Assembly (NCBI GenBank): GCA_030680295.1
Contig: JAUXVU010000020.1
Location: 228,248-292,247 of the forward strand
Reading direction: 5' to 3'
DNA from: Moraxellaceae bacterium
GTDB taxonomy: Bacteria; Pseudomonadota; Gammaproteobacteria; Pseudomonadales; Moraxellaceae
DNA length: 64,000 bases
Made by a program: the position numbers and the translations under genes. The notes below the pieces were generated by a model. That model saw nothing but the letters and a program-made list of their open reading frames with translations. It was not told the DNA's origin and ran no database searches. The first letter of the stretch is position 1. Each line of letters starts with the position of its first letter. Of this stretch, positions 41,306-51,113 are shown piece by piece.

Positions 41306-41320
41306 CAGTAACTCCCTAAA

Positions 41321-42172
41321 TTAGTCTGCAGCGCCCAGCTCTAAAGCCAGCTCGGTGCCACGATTTGCGCAGGCTTTCAGCGCGGTCTCAAAAATATGTA
41401 TTAAGTCGGATTCGTTAAATACCCGTAAAGCGCGCTCAGTCGTACCACCAGGAGAGGTGACTCGTTTACGTAGCTCAGCCGGGCCAACGTCCGAAGTGAT
41501 TGCCATTTGGGCTGCACCCAAGGCAGTTTGCAGGGTCAACGCACGAGCATCTTGCTCGTCTAAACCCAGCTTAACACCAGCAGCAATCATGGCTTCCATG
41601 ACATGAAAAAAGTACGCAGGTCCTGATCCTGACACCGCAGTGACGGCATCAATTAAGTCTTCTTGCTCAACCCATAAGGTCAAACCCACGGCACCCATGA
41701 CACGCTCGACGAGATTTTTACCATCGGCATTCACTGCCGCCGAGGCAAATAAACCGGTGGCTCCAGCTTGCACCAATGACGGGGTGTTGGGCATGGCTCG
41801 TACAATCGGCAAAGCGTCACTGACTGAAGCAGCGCCCAGCCAACGTGATAAAGCATCAATAGGAATACCAGCGGCAATGGAAATAATTAATGGACGGCGT
41901 GCCTGCATTTGTTTTGCCAGCGGCTTTAACACTGCCGCCATAACTTGCGGCTTTACCGCCAGCACAACCACATCGGCCTTCTCTAATAATTCGGCATTGT
42001 CTGTGGTGGTGCGTAAGCCATGTGCTGAATGTGCACTCAGCTGCTCTTCACTACGGTCCGACAACCACAATTGTTTTGCAGGCCAACCCTGCGCACGCAA
42101 ACCGCCCACTAAAGCTGTGGCCATATTGCCCGCGCCAATAAACCCTATGCATGGAAACTGCTGAAGACTCAT
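41321..42172 (-). CDS. proC: pyrroline-5-carboxylate reductase
   Basis: A 283-residue enzyme. The NADP-binding start is IGFIGAGNMATALVGGL, and VVLAVKPQVM and the proline-site signature PAYFFHVMEAMIAAGVKLGL follow. It makes L-proline from pyrroline-5-carboxylate. The ATG at 42172 is preferred to a GTG three codons upstream. yggS lies 19 bases upstream. Confidence 0.95.
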   Translation of the reverse strand: MSLQQFPCIGFIGAGNMATALVGGLRAQGWPAKQLWLSDRSEEQLSAHSAHGLRTTTDNAELLEKADVVVLAVKPQVMAAVLKPLAKQMQARRPLIISIAAGIPIDALSRWLGAASVSDALPIVRAMPNTPSLVQAGATGLFASAAVNADGKNLVERVMGAVGLTLWVEQEDLIDAVTAVSGSGPAYFFHVMEAMIAAGVKLGLDEQDARALTLQTALGAAQMAITSDVGPAELRKRVTSPGGTTERALRVFNESDLIHIFETALKACANRGTELALELGAAD

Positions 42173-42191
42173 AACCGCCACACCTGTTTTG

Positions 42192-42899
42192 CTAATTCGT
42201 ACTCACACGCTCGCCAAAAATTGCTGTGCCTATTCGAACCATGGTCGAACCGGCAGCTATCGCGGCGGCCAAGTCATCCGACATCCCCATCGACAGCGTA
42301 TCAAACGGCGGCTGCGTTAACGCAGGCAGTCTAGCGACTAATTGCGAATGTGTCTTGGCAAGCGCTGCTAAAGCATGCTGATTTCCCGCCTGAGGAATAC
42401 ACATCAGCCCGCGCAAACTAATATTCGGCAGTTCCAATACTGCTTCTGCTAGCGCTGGCAAATCTTCCAAGCTGCAACCAGATTTACTGTCCTCATCATC
42501 AATATTAACTTGCAGGCAAATATTCAAGGGCGGCAAAAAGTCCGGACGTTGCGCTGAAAGCCGTTGAGCGATTTTTAGTCGGTCCACGCTATGCACCCAA
42601 GCAAAGTGCTCCGCCACTTCACGGGTCTTGTTGCTCTGCAACGGACCAATCAAATGCCACTCAATGCTTAAGTCATGCAAAGTCTGCATTTTGCCTAAAG
42701 CTTCTTGCACATAGTTCTCGGCAAAGCAGCGCTGACCTGCTTCATGCAGGCAACGAATCGCATCTGCACTATGTAATTTGCTAACAGCCAATAGCTGCAC
42801 ACTGCCGGCCGGTCTGTCTGCATTTTTTTCCGCCTGTGTGATCTGTTGTTGCACTTGCTGCCAGCGTGCTATCAGCGCCGTCTCGTCGTGACCAGTCAT
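42192..42899 (-). CDS. yggS: PLP homeostasis protein (YggS / COG0325)
   Basis: A 235-residue TIM-barrel protein that carries pyridoxal phosphate on the lysine of LLAVSKLHSADAI (about residue 36). EWHLIGPLQSNKTREVAEHF (about residue 80) and the phosphate-binding SMGMSDDLAAAIAAGSTMVR signature are complete. It buffers PLP and affects amino-acid metabolism. It is divergent from the pilT paralogue, as in Pseudomonas. Confidence 0.95.
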   Translation of the reverse strand: MTGHDETALIARWQQVQQQITQAEKNADRPAGSVQLLAVSKLHSADAIRCLHEAGQRCFAENYVQEALGKMQTLHDLSIEWHLIGPLQSNKTREVAEHFAWVHSVDRLKIAQRLSAQRPDFLPPLNICLQVNIDDEDSKSGCSLEDLPALAEAVLELPNISLRGLMCIPQAGNQHALAALAKTHSQLVARLPALTQPPFDTLSMGMSDDLAAAIAAGSTMVRIGTAIFGERVSTN

Positions 42900-42951
42900 A
42901 TTGGCAAAACCTTAAAACATGATCTTTATTATAGGCTGATAACAGCAGCCT

Positions 42952-43950
42952 ATGAGTGTGCGGCACATGCACAAGCTACCGACATGGTTATTAAATGCAT
43001 GGCGCTTAGCAAAAGCCGTCGGCAGCAGCGATCTGCACCTGCTCAGCAGTCAAAAACCACGTTGGCGCATCCATGGTCAGTTATGCATCGCGCATGATCT
43101 GCCACCCTGCCCGCCAGCGCCTTGGCCCGACATCACACCCATTGCCATAGGGCATGCCCTAGAACACGATGGTGCCTGGTCTGAGCCAGCATTAGGCCGT
43201 GTACGCTGGAACCTAAGTGCCAATGAATCGGGTCTGCTGCTTTGTCTGCGCTTAATTAATGAACACATACCCTCTGCCACCGCCCTGCAAATCACCCAGC
43301 CACAACTTGCATTAATGCAGCACAAACAAGGTCTGGTCTTGGTGACAGGTGCTACTGGTTCGGGCAAATCCAGCACCCTAGCTGCATTGGTACAGCACTG
43401 GCGCAGCCAACATCAGGGGCATGTGTTAACCCTAGAAGACCCCATCGAGTTCTGCTACCCCAGCGCCGATGACCTGGTCAGTCAGCGTGCTATAGGCCGT
43501 GATAGCCACAGTTTTGCCGACGCCCTGCGTGCAGGCCTGCGCCAAGACCCTGACCTGATTTTAATTGGCGAACTACGTGATTTAGAGACTGCCCGCTTAG
43601 CACTTAGCGCTGCCGAAACTGGGCATTTGGTGTTAACCACCTTGCATACACGCACGGCCATTTCCGCCATTGATAGGCTGCTTTGCCTGTTTCCCGGCAA
43701 CGAACAAGCGCAAGCCAGAATGCAGCTGGCCGACAGCTTAATCGCCGTCTTAGCGCAAGAGCTGATATGGCGGCAAGGTCAGGCGGCCGCCTGCCGCGAG
43801 GTGTTAATCAACACGCCCGCAGTGCGTCACCTCATTCGTGACCAGCAAATCAACCAAATCCACAGCCTGATGCAAACCGGCCAAAGCCTAGGCATGCAAA
43901 CCCGAGATCAGGCCTATGCCCGCCTAAGCTTATGCACTGATGGCCTGTAA
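42952..43950 (+). CDS. PilT-like secretion ATPase paralogue
   Basis: A 332-residue ATPase of the type IV pilus retraction family. Walker A is GATGSGKSS (133-141), the Asp box TLEDPIEF, Walker B RQDPDLILIGELRD and the His box TGHLVLTTLHT are complete, so ATPase activity is expected. The N-terminal PAS-like part is shorter and less conserved than in PilT (SDLHLLSSQKPRWRIHGQL), and the C-terminal AIRNLIRE motif reads AVRHLIRD. It occupies the pilT place beside yggS, but no pilU or pilGHIJK/chp genes follow in the window. Confidence 0.88.
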   Translation: MSVRHMHKLPTWLLNAWRLAKAVGSSDLHLLSSQKPRWRIHGQLCIAHDLPPCPPAPWPDITPIAIGHALEHDGAWSEPALGRVRWNLSANESGLLLCLRLINEHIPSATALQITQPQLALMQHKQGLVLVTGATGSGKSSTLAALVQHWRSQHQGHVLTLEDPIEFCYPSADDLVSQRAIGRDSHSFADALRAGLRQDPDLILIGELRDLETARLALSAAETGHLVLTTLHTRTAISAIDRLLCLFPGNEQAQARMQLADSLIAVLAQELIWRQGQAAACREVLINTPAVRHLIRDQQINQIHSLMQTGQSLGMQTRDQAYARLSLCTDGL

Positions 43951-45714
43951 ACGATTACTGCCTGCCAACACTTGGAAGGTCTTGCGCATGTTCACGCGCT
44001 CTTCACCAATCAAGTTTGGGTCGGTAATGCTAGCGGCATAACGCCACTGCGCAGTGGTGCGCTCGCGGGTCACATCCACCAGCAAATATCCCTTAGTTTT
44101 TAACTCGCTGTATTTAATGTGTGGGTTAGCTACCGGAATCACCGTAGACACCAAGTCAGCAACTTCATCGGGAAAGCCGGGTGATGTCACCGACGGTGTC
44201 ACAAACTCAACACCAAACGGCTGTTGCAGGCGGTCACCTAATAAAATGAAGGGGTTCTCATAAAGCTCGATGGCCCAGCTGGTGTGAATATCACCGGTCA
44301 GCACCACCAAATTTTGCAGGCCAATAGCCTTCACAAACTCACGTATGCGATTACGTTCTGCGGTGTAGCCATCCCACTGATCGTTATTAAGCGCCACCAA
44401 GTTGCCCAGCAGTTGTTGCCCTAATAATTTCACTGCCGGTAACTCAACTAAGTTGAGTTGGCCAAACATGACTTGTTGACCCAAAAACGTCCATGTGGCG
44501 CCTTGGTTTTTGGCTTCCAGCAATTTCAATTGCAGCCATTGGCGTTGCTGGTCACCCAACAGTGAACGATTGGCATCATTTCGGCTGGGGTCTATAGCAG
44601 GCAGGGACGCTTGCTCATCACGCCCCACAATACGGGTGTCGAGCATGATCATGTCCAACAAGCTACCTACCCGAATGCGGCGGTAAATCACTTCACGAGC
44701 GTCCGGCACCAAAGTGATGCTGTCGCGGGCAAACTGCTCACGCAGGGGCATCCAGTTAAAGTAGGCGCGAATAGCAAAGCCTAAGCGCTCGGCATAATTG
44801 CCCTCGGCACCTTCGGTATGATTCTCTGCCCCTTCACGCCAGGCATCATTGGTAATTTCGTGGTCATCCCACACCACAATCATTGGGTAACGGGCATGCA
44901 GGCGTTGTAACTGCGGGTCGCGCTTATATTGCGCATGACGCAAGACATAGTCTTCACGCGAAATCATTTCATGCGGTGGCTCTGGAATACGGTTTAAACC
45001 CGCCACATCGGCATATTGACCTTCCCCATACTCATAAATGTAGTCACCTAAATGCACCACAAAGTCCAAATCTTCTTGCTGGCTGACCATCTCGTAAACA
45101 CTAAACAGGCCTGCCGGAAAGTTTGAGCAACTGGTCACAGCAAAGCGCGCTTGCTGCACTGAGTCACCTACACCTAAGGTGCGCGCACGACCAATACGAG
45201 ACACTTGTGATCCAGCACGGAAGCGGTAATAAATAACGGATGCCGGCGGCAAAGCGGTCAGCTCACCCAAACCAAATCGCGTGCCACGGTATAACTCAAC
45301 ATTGCCCAAATCGACTTTGATGGTGTAGTCACGTGCAGCTTTGGCTAGGAAAAAGCCCAGCTTTTTGACCTGTGCAGGTGTAGCAAATGCGGTTGGCCAT
45401 GCGTCGTCGTCATCCATCCACTCAGCACCCACCACATATTCAAGACTCACCGGAATGTCTTCGCTTTGCTCACGTGTTGCTGGTGTCAGTGCCGTCCAAA
45501 CAATCAGCTGATCATGGCTTGGATCGCCACTGGCCACGCCATTTACAAAGGCTTGCGGCGCAATTAGCTGGTCAACACGTTCGGGGCGCACTTGTTCGCC
45601 GGGCAGTGTGGTTTGGCCATCGTTATTGCGGTCATTAGAGCCTAGGCAGGCCACTAATGCAGGCAGAGTCGCACCAGTAAGCAGGGTATTACGCAAAAAT
45701 TGACGACGTTGCAT
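43930..45714 (-). CDS. phoD: PhoD-type alkaline phosphatase
   Basis: A 594-residue protein with a twin-arginine export signal (MQRRQFLRNTLLTGATLPAL), so it should be exported folded to the periplasm or beyond. The PhoD domain has FVNGVASGDPSHDQLIVWTA, the metal-binding HLGDYIYEYG, MIVVWDDHEITND and LVVLTGDIHTSWA. PhoD enzymes release phosphate from mono- and diesters using calcium and iron. No Pho box was sought with certainty. It overlaps the end of the pilT paralogue by 21 bases on the opposite strand. Confidence 0.93.
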   Translation of the reverse strand: MQRRQFLRNTLLTGATLPALVACLGSNDRNNDGQTTLPGEQVRPERVDQLIAPQAFVNGVASGDPSHDQLIVWTALTPATREQSEDIPVSLEYVVGAEWMDDDDAWPTAFATPAQVKKLGFFLAKAARDYTIKVDLGNVELYRGTRFGLGELTALPPASVIYYRFRAGSQVSRIGRARTLGVGDSVQQARFAVTSCSNFPAGLFSVYEMVSQQEDLDFVVHLGDYIYEYGEGQYADVAGLNRIPEPPHEMISREDYVLRHAQYKRDPQLQRLHARYPMIVVWDDHEITNDAWREGAENHTEGAEGNYAERLGFAIRAYFNWMPLREQFARDSITLVPDAREVIYRRIRVGSLLDMIMLDTRIVGRDEQASLPAIDPSRNDANRSLLGDQQRQWLQLKLLEAKNQGATWTFLGQQVMFGQLNLVELPAVKLLGQQLLGNLVALNNDQWDGYTAERNRIREFVKAIGLQNLVVLTGDIHTSWAIELYENPFILLGDRLQQPFGVEFVTPSVTSPGFPDEVADLVSTVIPVANPHIKYSELKTKGYLLVDVTRERTTAQWRYAASITDPNLIGEERVNMRKTFQVLAGSNRLQAISA

Positions 45715-45786
45715 GACAATGGCCTCAAATATTAAGGCCATCATCATAGAATTAGAAAATTACATTTGTATGAAAATAGCTTATTT

Positions 45787-47034
45787 TCAGACCAAATGTT
45801 GACGCACTTTACCCTGCAACAAGCGACCGAAATAAAGTGAGTTTTGACCGGTTGATAACCAGTCATCACCACTAGCAGTCCAGCACAGCTCCGGGTCAAT
45901 TAGCAAAGCGCCTGCGCCAGGCACAGCAAAAGCTCCAGCACTAATGCCCAATACCTTAGCCGGGTTGCTGGTTAAGGCACGCACCAATTCCATGGCGGAC
46001 AAATCACCGTTAGCCACCAAGCGCAAACCTAAGGGTAACACCGTTTCTAAGGTCGACATGCCCGGTAGTGTTTCAGCAAAAGGTGCAAGTTTGGCGGCTT
46101 TGTTTAAGGGCTGGTGGTCCGAGCAAATGGCATCAATGACACCGGTACGCACACCGGCAATTAACGCTAGGCGATCGGTTTCGCGGCGCAGTGGTGGACG
46201 CACATGCGCCATAGAATTAAAGCCATCAATGGCGGCTTCCGTTAAATGCAACTGGTGCATGGCCACATCGGCAGTGACTGGCAAACCTTTATCTTTAGCC
46301 AAACGAATCAGTTCTACCGAGGCCGCACAGGACAGCTGCCCAAAGTGTGCATGCACACCGGTTTGCTCAACCAAAATTAAGGCAGTGGCCAGTGCCACTG
46401 TTTCCGCTGCATCGGAAATGCCGGTAAGACCTAGGCGCGCCGCCATAAAACCATCGTGTGCCGGGCCTAATGCCAGCGCCGGTTCTTCTGGCGAGAAAAA
46501 TACCGTCAGACCCATCGATGAGGCGTATTCCAAACAACGCAGTGTGGTCTCGGCATTGTTGATGGGTCGACGGGCATTGCCCACGCCAACACAACCCGCC
46601 GCTTTTAAACCGCCCATGCTGGCCAGTGTTTTGCCATCCAAAGCGCGAGTTAAAGCACCAATCGGATATACCTTGGTGTGGCCTGCGTGATCAGCTTTCT
46701 CGATGACTTGCTGCGCCAAGGCGGCATGATCAATAACAGGATCGGTATCAGGCGGCACCGCAACATGACGAAAACCAGCGGCGCGTGCCGCACGTGTTTC
46801 ACTGGCGATGGTGCCGTGGCGACGTGGGCCCGGCTCACGCAAACGGGCGCAGGTATCAACAAAAGCTGGGGTTAACCAGCAGCCGTCAGCGGACTGTACT
46901 TGATCAACGGACACGGTATCAGCGGCTGCGCCAAACAATAATTTGCCTTCGGCACTTACCGCTACCGAGGTCACTTCATCACGATTTTGTGCCGGGTCGA
47001 TTACACGCACACTGGTATATCGAATGGCGCTCAT
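45787..47034 (-). CDS. pyrC': inactive dihydroorotase paralogue PyrC'
   Basis: A 415-residue dihydroorotase-like protein. The metal-binding HxH of active enzymes (DxHxHLREPG) reads [10 protein letters not shown] at residues 60-69, so both histidines are missing. The later HANV-type ligands are also not evident, while the C-terminal CSDHQPLN keeps the barrel. In Pseudomonas such a PyrC' does not catalyse but forms the PyrB-PyrC' dodecamer. It directly follows pyrB with a four-base overlap, which fits that role. Confidence 0.92.
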   Translation of the reverse strand: MSAIRYTSVRVIDPAQNRDEVTSVAVSAEGKLLFGAAADTVSVDQVQSADGCWLTPAFVDTCARLREPGPRRHGTIASETRAARAAGFRHVAVPPDTDPVIDHAALAQQVIEKADHAGHTKVYPIGALTRALDGKTLASMGGLKAAGCVGVGNARRPINNAETTLRCLEYASSMGLTVFFSPEEPALALGPAHDGFMAARLGLTGISDAAETVALATALILVEQTGVHAHFGQLSCAASVELIRLAKDKGLPVTADVAMHQLHLTEAAIDGFNSMAHVRPPLRRETDRLALIAGVRTGVIDAICSDHQPLNKAAKLAPFAETLPGMSTLETVLPLGLRLVANGDLSAMELVRALTSNPAKVLGISAGAFAVPGAGALLIDPELCWTASGDDWLSTGQNSLYFGRLLQGKVRQHLV

Positions 47035-48053
47035 TGGGCATCTCCCTCTAACACACGGGACTGCACCGCCGCTTGCGCAGCTAACTGGCCCTCGACTGTC
47101 ATTGCCAGCACCGCCATACGCACCGCGATACCGTAATTCACCTGTTTCAAGATCAACGAATTAGGCCCATCGGCCACTTCTGATTCAATTTCGACACCAC
47201 GGTTAATTGGCCCTGGATGCATCACTAATACATCAGGACTAGCCACTTTCAGGCGCTCACGGGTCAGGCCATAAAGTCCGTAGAACTCGCTCGAACCCGG
47301 CAGCAGTGCAGATTCCATTCGCTCATTTTGGATGCGCAGAGCAATGGCCACGTCCACATCACGTAGGCCGGTGGTCATGTCTTCAAACACGTTCACGCCT
47401 AGCTCTTCAAAATCACGCGGCAGCAAGGTACGTGGCCCAATCACACGAATTTCTTTGGCGCCTAAGGTTTGCAGGGCATGAATTTCTGAACGTGCAACCC
47501 GCGAATGGCGGATGTCGCCAATAATGGCCACGGTTAGGTTTTCAAAACCACCGGCATGGCGGCGAATCGTCAGCATGTCCAGCATGGCTTGGGTGGGATG
47601 AGCATGTCGGCCATCACCGGCATTAACCACCGCAATATGTGGCGTAACTTGGCTGGCAATAAAGTGGGCAGCACCCGAGGCACCATGGCGCACCACAAAC
47701 ACGTCCGCGGTCATGGCTTCTAAGTTCCACAACATGTCGCGCAGGGTTTCACCTTTGCTGGTGGAGCTTTTAGAAATATCGATATTAAGCACGTCGGCAG
47801 AAAGCCGTTTGGCCGCCACTTCAAAGGTGGTACGAGTACGCGTGGAAGGCTCAAAGAACAAGTTCATCACGGTGCGGCCCGCCAACAGGGGCTCATTGCG
47901 AATGCCACCATGGCCGTCTAAAAAGCTATCGGCTCTATCCAGAATGGTGGTCAGCATCTCACGCGAGAGGCCTTCAGTACTTAAGAAATGGCGCAGTTGG
48001 CCATGATCATTGAGCTGCAGGCGACTGGCCTGATGCGCGTGGGACAAGTGCAT
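47031..48053 (-). CDS. pyrB: aspartate carbamoyltransferase catalytic chain
   Basis: A 340-residue enzyme with the carbamoyl-phosphate site [18 protein letters not shown] and the aspartate-site [19 protein letters not shown]. The PyrB N-terminal extension seen in Pseudomonas class A enzymes is present as a short form (about 15 residues before the core). No pyrI gene is present, as expected for the PyrB-PyrC' class. It catalyses the first committed step of pyrimidine synthesis. Confidence 0.95.
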   Translation of the reverse strand: MHLSHAHQASRLQLNDHGQLRHFLSTEGLSREMLTTILDRADSFLDGHGGIRNEPLLAGRTVMNLFFEPSTRTRTTFEVAAKRLSADVLNIDISKSSTSKGETLRDMLWNLEAMTADVFVVRHGASGAAHFIASQVTPHIAVVNAGDGRHAHPTQAMLDMLTIRRHAGGFENLTVAIIGDIRHSRVARSEIHALQTLGAKEIRVIGPRTLLPRDFEELGVNVFEDMTTGLRDVDVAIALRIQNERMESALLPGSSEFYGLYGLTRERLKVASPDVLVMHPGPINRGVEIESEVADGPNSLILKQVNYGIAVRMAVLAMTVEGQLAAQAAVQSRVLEGDAQ

Positions 48054-48095
48054 AGTGTCGGCATCCGCTATCCATTTGTGCGGATTGTAGCTGAG

Positions 48096-48512
48096 TCAGG
48101 GCGCCGATGGGGGATCTGTGTGATCTGGTTTGACCGATGGACGAGGCCGCGGTGGTGGTGTGGGTGGACGCAAGGGATTCACAAACAATCGCAGGTAACG
48201 ACCAATGGTTTTTATCACCTCCCAAACCCGCAGCCAATGCTCATTGTCGCGCTCACTATCAAGCAAGCTGACATCAGCAGGTTGCTGCAACAACCGCTCA
48301 AGTTCACTCATCAGATCTAGACGTGCCTGTGGTGACATCCGTGGCAGCTGTGCATACGCCGTGCGATCGCCTAAATGAAAGGCCAGAAAGCGCCGACCAA
48401 CCACTTCGTATAAGCAGTCCCACGTTTTAATGTCAGCCAAGGGAATACGCACAGTGGCGCGTGGAAGGCCCGGACTAATCACTAACTGCTGTTCGGCGAT
48501 TGATACTTTCAT
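48096..48512 (-). CDS. unknown protein in the pyrR position
   Basis: A 138-residue protein with a beta-rich first half (IPLADIKTWDCLYEVVGRRF then LAFHLGDRTAYAQL) and a proline- and arginine-rich tail (about residues 112-138). No signal peptide or clear catalytic motif is seen. In Pseudomonas pyrR lies between ruvX (yqgF) and pyrB; this protein has no phosphoribosyltransferase signature, so PyrR-type regulation is not supported here. It ends 43 bases before pyrB. Confidence 0.7.
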   Translation of the reverse strand: MKVSIAEQQLVISPGLPRATVRIPLADIKTWDCLYEVVGRRFLAFHLGDRTAYAQLPRMSPQARLDLMSELERLLQQPADVSLLDSERDNEHWLRVWEVIKTIGRYLRLFVNPLRPPTPPPRPRPSVKPDHTDPPSAP

Positions 48513-48527
48513 AAAACAAAAACCTAA

Positions 48528-48980
48528 CTAAACACGTAACCAGTTTGGCTCGCTATACCAGTCACTGACAATTAAACAGGCAGCGGTCGAATCTAGTGAA
48601 GGCATACGGCCACTGCGATAATCCGCCACGGATTTTAGCGTCGCGCGCGCCTCACGGGTGCTCAGTCGTTCATCTTGTCGGTACACCGGAATTTTGGGGA
48701 AACGAGCGGCCAAACGGCGGGCAAATTTTAGCGACAAATGACTGATATCAGACACGGTGTCATCCATATTCAGTGGGTTGCCGACAATAATGGCTTGCGG
48801 GCCCCACTCAGCCACCAAGTCATCAATCACTTGCCAGTTGGGAATGCCGTCACGCGCTGAAATAGGTGTTAACGGCGAACCCAGCCCGGTAACGGACTGC
48901 GCACTGGCAACACCAATGGTTTTGGTTCCGAAATCAAAACCCAGCACCGTGGCAGGCAACGGTTTTGACGCCTCAGGCAT
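48528..48980 (-). CDS. ruvX: Holliday junction resolvase-like RuvX / pre-16S rRNA nuclease
   Basis: A 150-residue RNase H-fold protein. Motifs are VLGFDFGTKTIGVASAQ (first catalytic Asp), AIIVGNPLNMDDTVSDIS and YRQDERLSTREARATLK (active-site Glu/Asp). It processes the 5' end of 16S rRNA precursor. It overlaps yqgE by eight bases, the usual coupling. Confidence 0.94.
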   Translation of the reverse strand: MPEASKPLPATVLGFDFGTKTIGVASAQSVTGLGSPLTPISARDGIPNWQVIDDLVAEWGPQAIIVGNPLNMDDTVSDISHLSLKFARRLAARFPKIPVYRQDERLSTREARATLKSVADYRSGRMPSLDSTAACLIVSDWYSEPNWLRV

Positions 48981-49542
48981 GCCCTACCTCATGCGACAAA
49001 TGATGCCAGTCCAACCCTAAATGTTTCATGCTGGCTTCCCAACGCGCTTCATAGGGCAGGTGAAACAAAACGTCATCACTAGCCGGTACGGTCAGCCACA
49101 CATTGGCAGCCAATTCTTCTTCCAGCTGGCCCGGTTCCCAGCCGGCATAACCCAGCGATACCAAGAAGTCGCTGGGGCCATGGCCTTGTGAGATCGCATC
49201 CAAAATATCGCGCGAATGGGTAATGCCAATGTTGTCACTGCTTTGCAGAGTAGAAGTCCAAGGACCTTGACCTTGGTGCAATACAAAACCCAACTCTGGA
49301 TGCACAGGGCCACCATGCAACACCGGTTGATTTGGGCGCTGCAACGGCTTTAAGGGCGGCAAACGGATGTCATGCAACAGCTGGTCAAACGGTAATTCGC
49401 TGGGTTGATTAATGACTATCCCGGCGGCACCTTCAGGGTTGTGTCGAAAAACATAAATGACCGCACGTTGAAAGCGCGGATCGTCCAGCTCTGGCATAGC
49501 AACCAGAAACTGATGGGTTAAATTGACGTTATCTATGCTCAT
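48973..49542 (-). CDS. yqgE: YqgE/AlgH family protein
   Basis: A 189-residue protein with the signature LTHQFLVAMPELDDPRFQRA and YVFRHNPEGAAGIVINQPSE, then VLHGGPVHPELGFVLH and FLVSLGYAGWEPGQLEEELA. It is a cytosolic protein of unknown exact role that always lies before ruvX; in Pseudomonas it was named algH for a link to alginate regulation. Confidence 0.94.
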   Translation of the reverse strand: MSIDNVNLTHQFLVAMPELDDPRFQRAVIYVFRHNPEGAAGIVINQPSELPFDQLLHDIRLPPLKPLQRPNQPVLHGGPVHPELGFVLHQGQGPWTSTLQSSDNIGITHSRDILDAISQGHGPSDFLVSLGYAGWEPGQLEEELAANVWLTVPASDDVLFHLPYEARWEASMKHLGLDWHHLSHEVGHA

Positions 49543-49584
49543 AGCAACACTATGGGGATGTCTGCAGCCGGATACAAGAGCAAA

Positions 49585-50448
49585 TTAGTTAGACGTTTCC
49601 AATCGATCTGAGAAACGCCAAGTGCGCACAATCTGCAAAACATCGATCTGCCCTTTTAATGCCGACGGGAACTCAGCAAACGGGATGGAGTCACGCACAG
49701 ACTGCTGTGCAGCCTCATCCAGCAGACGATGCCCGGATGAGCGCAACACACGTATTTCATGCAAACGACCACTCGCCGTTAAGGCCACCATCAGACGTAC
49801 CTCACCCCGTAACTGAGTCGCCCTGACCTCTGCCATTAGCTGTCGGTTGCCAGTCATTTCAACTCGTTCACGAAACTGCTCAACATAACCTGCCCAATCA
49901 TCCGCCCTTGCACTAACTGATGACACGGTATGCACTCGTGGACGTTTGGCTTCGGTTTGCCGACGTGCCGCCAGCCGCGCCTCCAGCAAGGCAATTTCCT
50001 GCGCTACTTGGTCCAGCTCATCATTGGCGTTTGCTGCAAGCGCTAACGTTTGCTGCTCTGCCTGACGGCGCGCCTGTTCTTGGCCAGCTACACTCACTAC
50101 TGGCGTAGCACTCTGCGACTCGGCACGCTTGGTAGACTGCTGGCGCTGCTCGGCCACACCCGGGGTGGGTGAGCGCTGTGTGGTGGTAGTCAAGCGTGCT
50201 TCTGCTAACTGCCCACTGCCCTGCTGTGCCGCCTGGGCAACAAAGTCAGCCTGTATTGGCGCCGACTTGCTTTGGGTTGGCACCCACGTCACTTCCATTA
50301 CTGGTGCGGTTGAAGCACGCGGCGGCACAAATTGAATGCCAAAAATAATCAATGCATGCAGCATCACTGCCAGCACCACAGTAAAACCCAGGCGGTCAGC
50401 AGCGGTAATTGGGCTAGGGGTTGGCGGTTTGGTGACTGGCGTGGTCAT
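49585..50448 (-). CDS. tonB: TonB-type energy transducer
   Basis: A 287-residue protein with one N-terminal membrane helix (about residues 18-38), a long Gln/Ala/Arg-rich periplasmic linker with coiled-coil character (about residues 110-165), and a C-terminal TonB-like domain (about 200-280, [20 protein letters not shown] and [20 protein letters not shown]). The position between gshB and yqgE matches the tonB3 gene of P. aeruginosa, which has been linked to twitching motility and pili. The stop of the methyltransferase gene overlaps its start by four bases. Confidence 0.88.
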   Translation of the reverse strand: MTTPVTKPPTPSPITAADRLGFTVVLAVMLHALIIFGIQFVPPRASTAPVMEVTWVPTQSKSAPIQADFVAQAAQQGSGQLAEARLTTTTQRSPTPGVAEQRQQSTKRAESQSATPVVSVAGQEQARRQAEQQTLALAANANDELDQVAQEIALLEARLAARRQTEAKRPRVHTVSSVSARADDWAGYVEQFRERVEMTGNRQLMAEVRATQLRGEVRLMVALTASGRLHEIRVLRSSGHRLLDEAAQQSVRDSIPFAEFPSALKGQIDVLQIVRTWRFSDRLETSN

Positions 50449-51110
50449 GATTGCTCACGCCGGCCATAATAAAAATTAACCAAACGAAACTCATCAAACT
50501 CGTTTAAGTCCGGCAAGGTTTCGCTCATTACACTGTACAGCCGCTGATAGTGTGGCGCAGTCAGTGACTTCACGCGTGAGTCAGTCAGCCAAACTTCATT
50601 AGCAGCATCTAAAAATGCCGGTAAAAAGGAACGGTTAGCGCTGTCATAAAGCACATCGGCGGCAAACAACACATCCACACGCTCGTTTAGCTGGAAAAAG
50701 TCATCCAATAGCTCAACTTGCACACCATTAAGGCGCGCATTCGCGGCGCTGGCCTGTAACGACAACGGATCGATATCACAGCTGATCACCCGCTTAGCGC
50801 CCGCCTTCGCCGCTGCAACCGCCACCACACCCGAACCAGCGCCAAAGTCCAATACCGTTTTGCCGCGCACCAGCTCGGGCTGCTGCAGTATTTGTCGTGC
50901 TTGCGCCAAACCCGAGGCCCAACAAAACATCCAGTAGGACGGCTCATTTAGCGCCCAATCCATCTCTTCTGGGCTTAAGGCATCGTGTGGAAAATCGTCG
51001 TTTAGCAGGTAAAGCTGAAGCCCGGCACAGTCTGGCAAGGTCACCGCATTAATGCGTGCGTGCAACAAAAAAGGTGCAATAGATTGCGTCAGCAAAGCCG
51101 CATCCGACAT
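50445..51110 (-). CDS. class I SAM-dependent methyltransferase
   Basis: A 221-residue protein with SAM motif [21 protein letters not shown] (about residue 76), motif [20 protein letters not shown], and [11 protein letters not shown] as the catalytic NPPY-equivalent. It resembles ETF-beta lysine methyltransferase / PrmA-like enzymes that modify proteins. It lies three bases from gshB and overlaps tonB, so it is part of the gshB operon. Confidence 0.85.
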   Translation of the reverse strand: MSDAALLTQSIAPFLLHARINAVTLPDCAGLQLYLLNDDFPHDALSPEEMDWALNEPSYWMFCWASGLAQARQILQQPELVRGKTVLDFGAGSGVVAVAAAKAGAKRVISCDIDPLSLQASAANARLNGVQVELLDDFFQLNERVDVLFAADVLYDSANRSFLPAFLDAANEVWLTDSRVKSLTAPHYQRLYSVMSETLPDLNEFDEFRLVNFYYGRREQS

Positions 51111-51113
51111 GGC

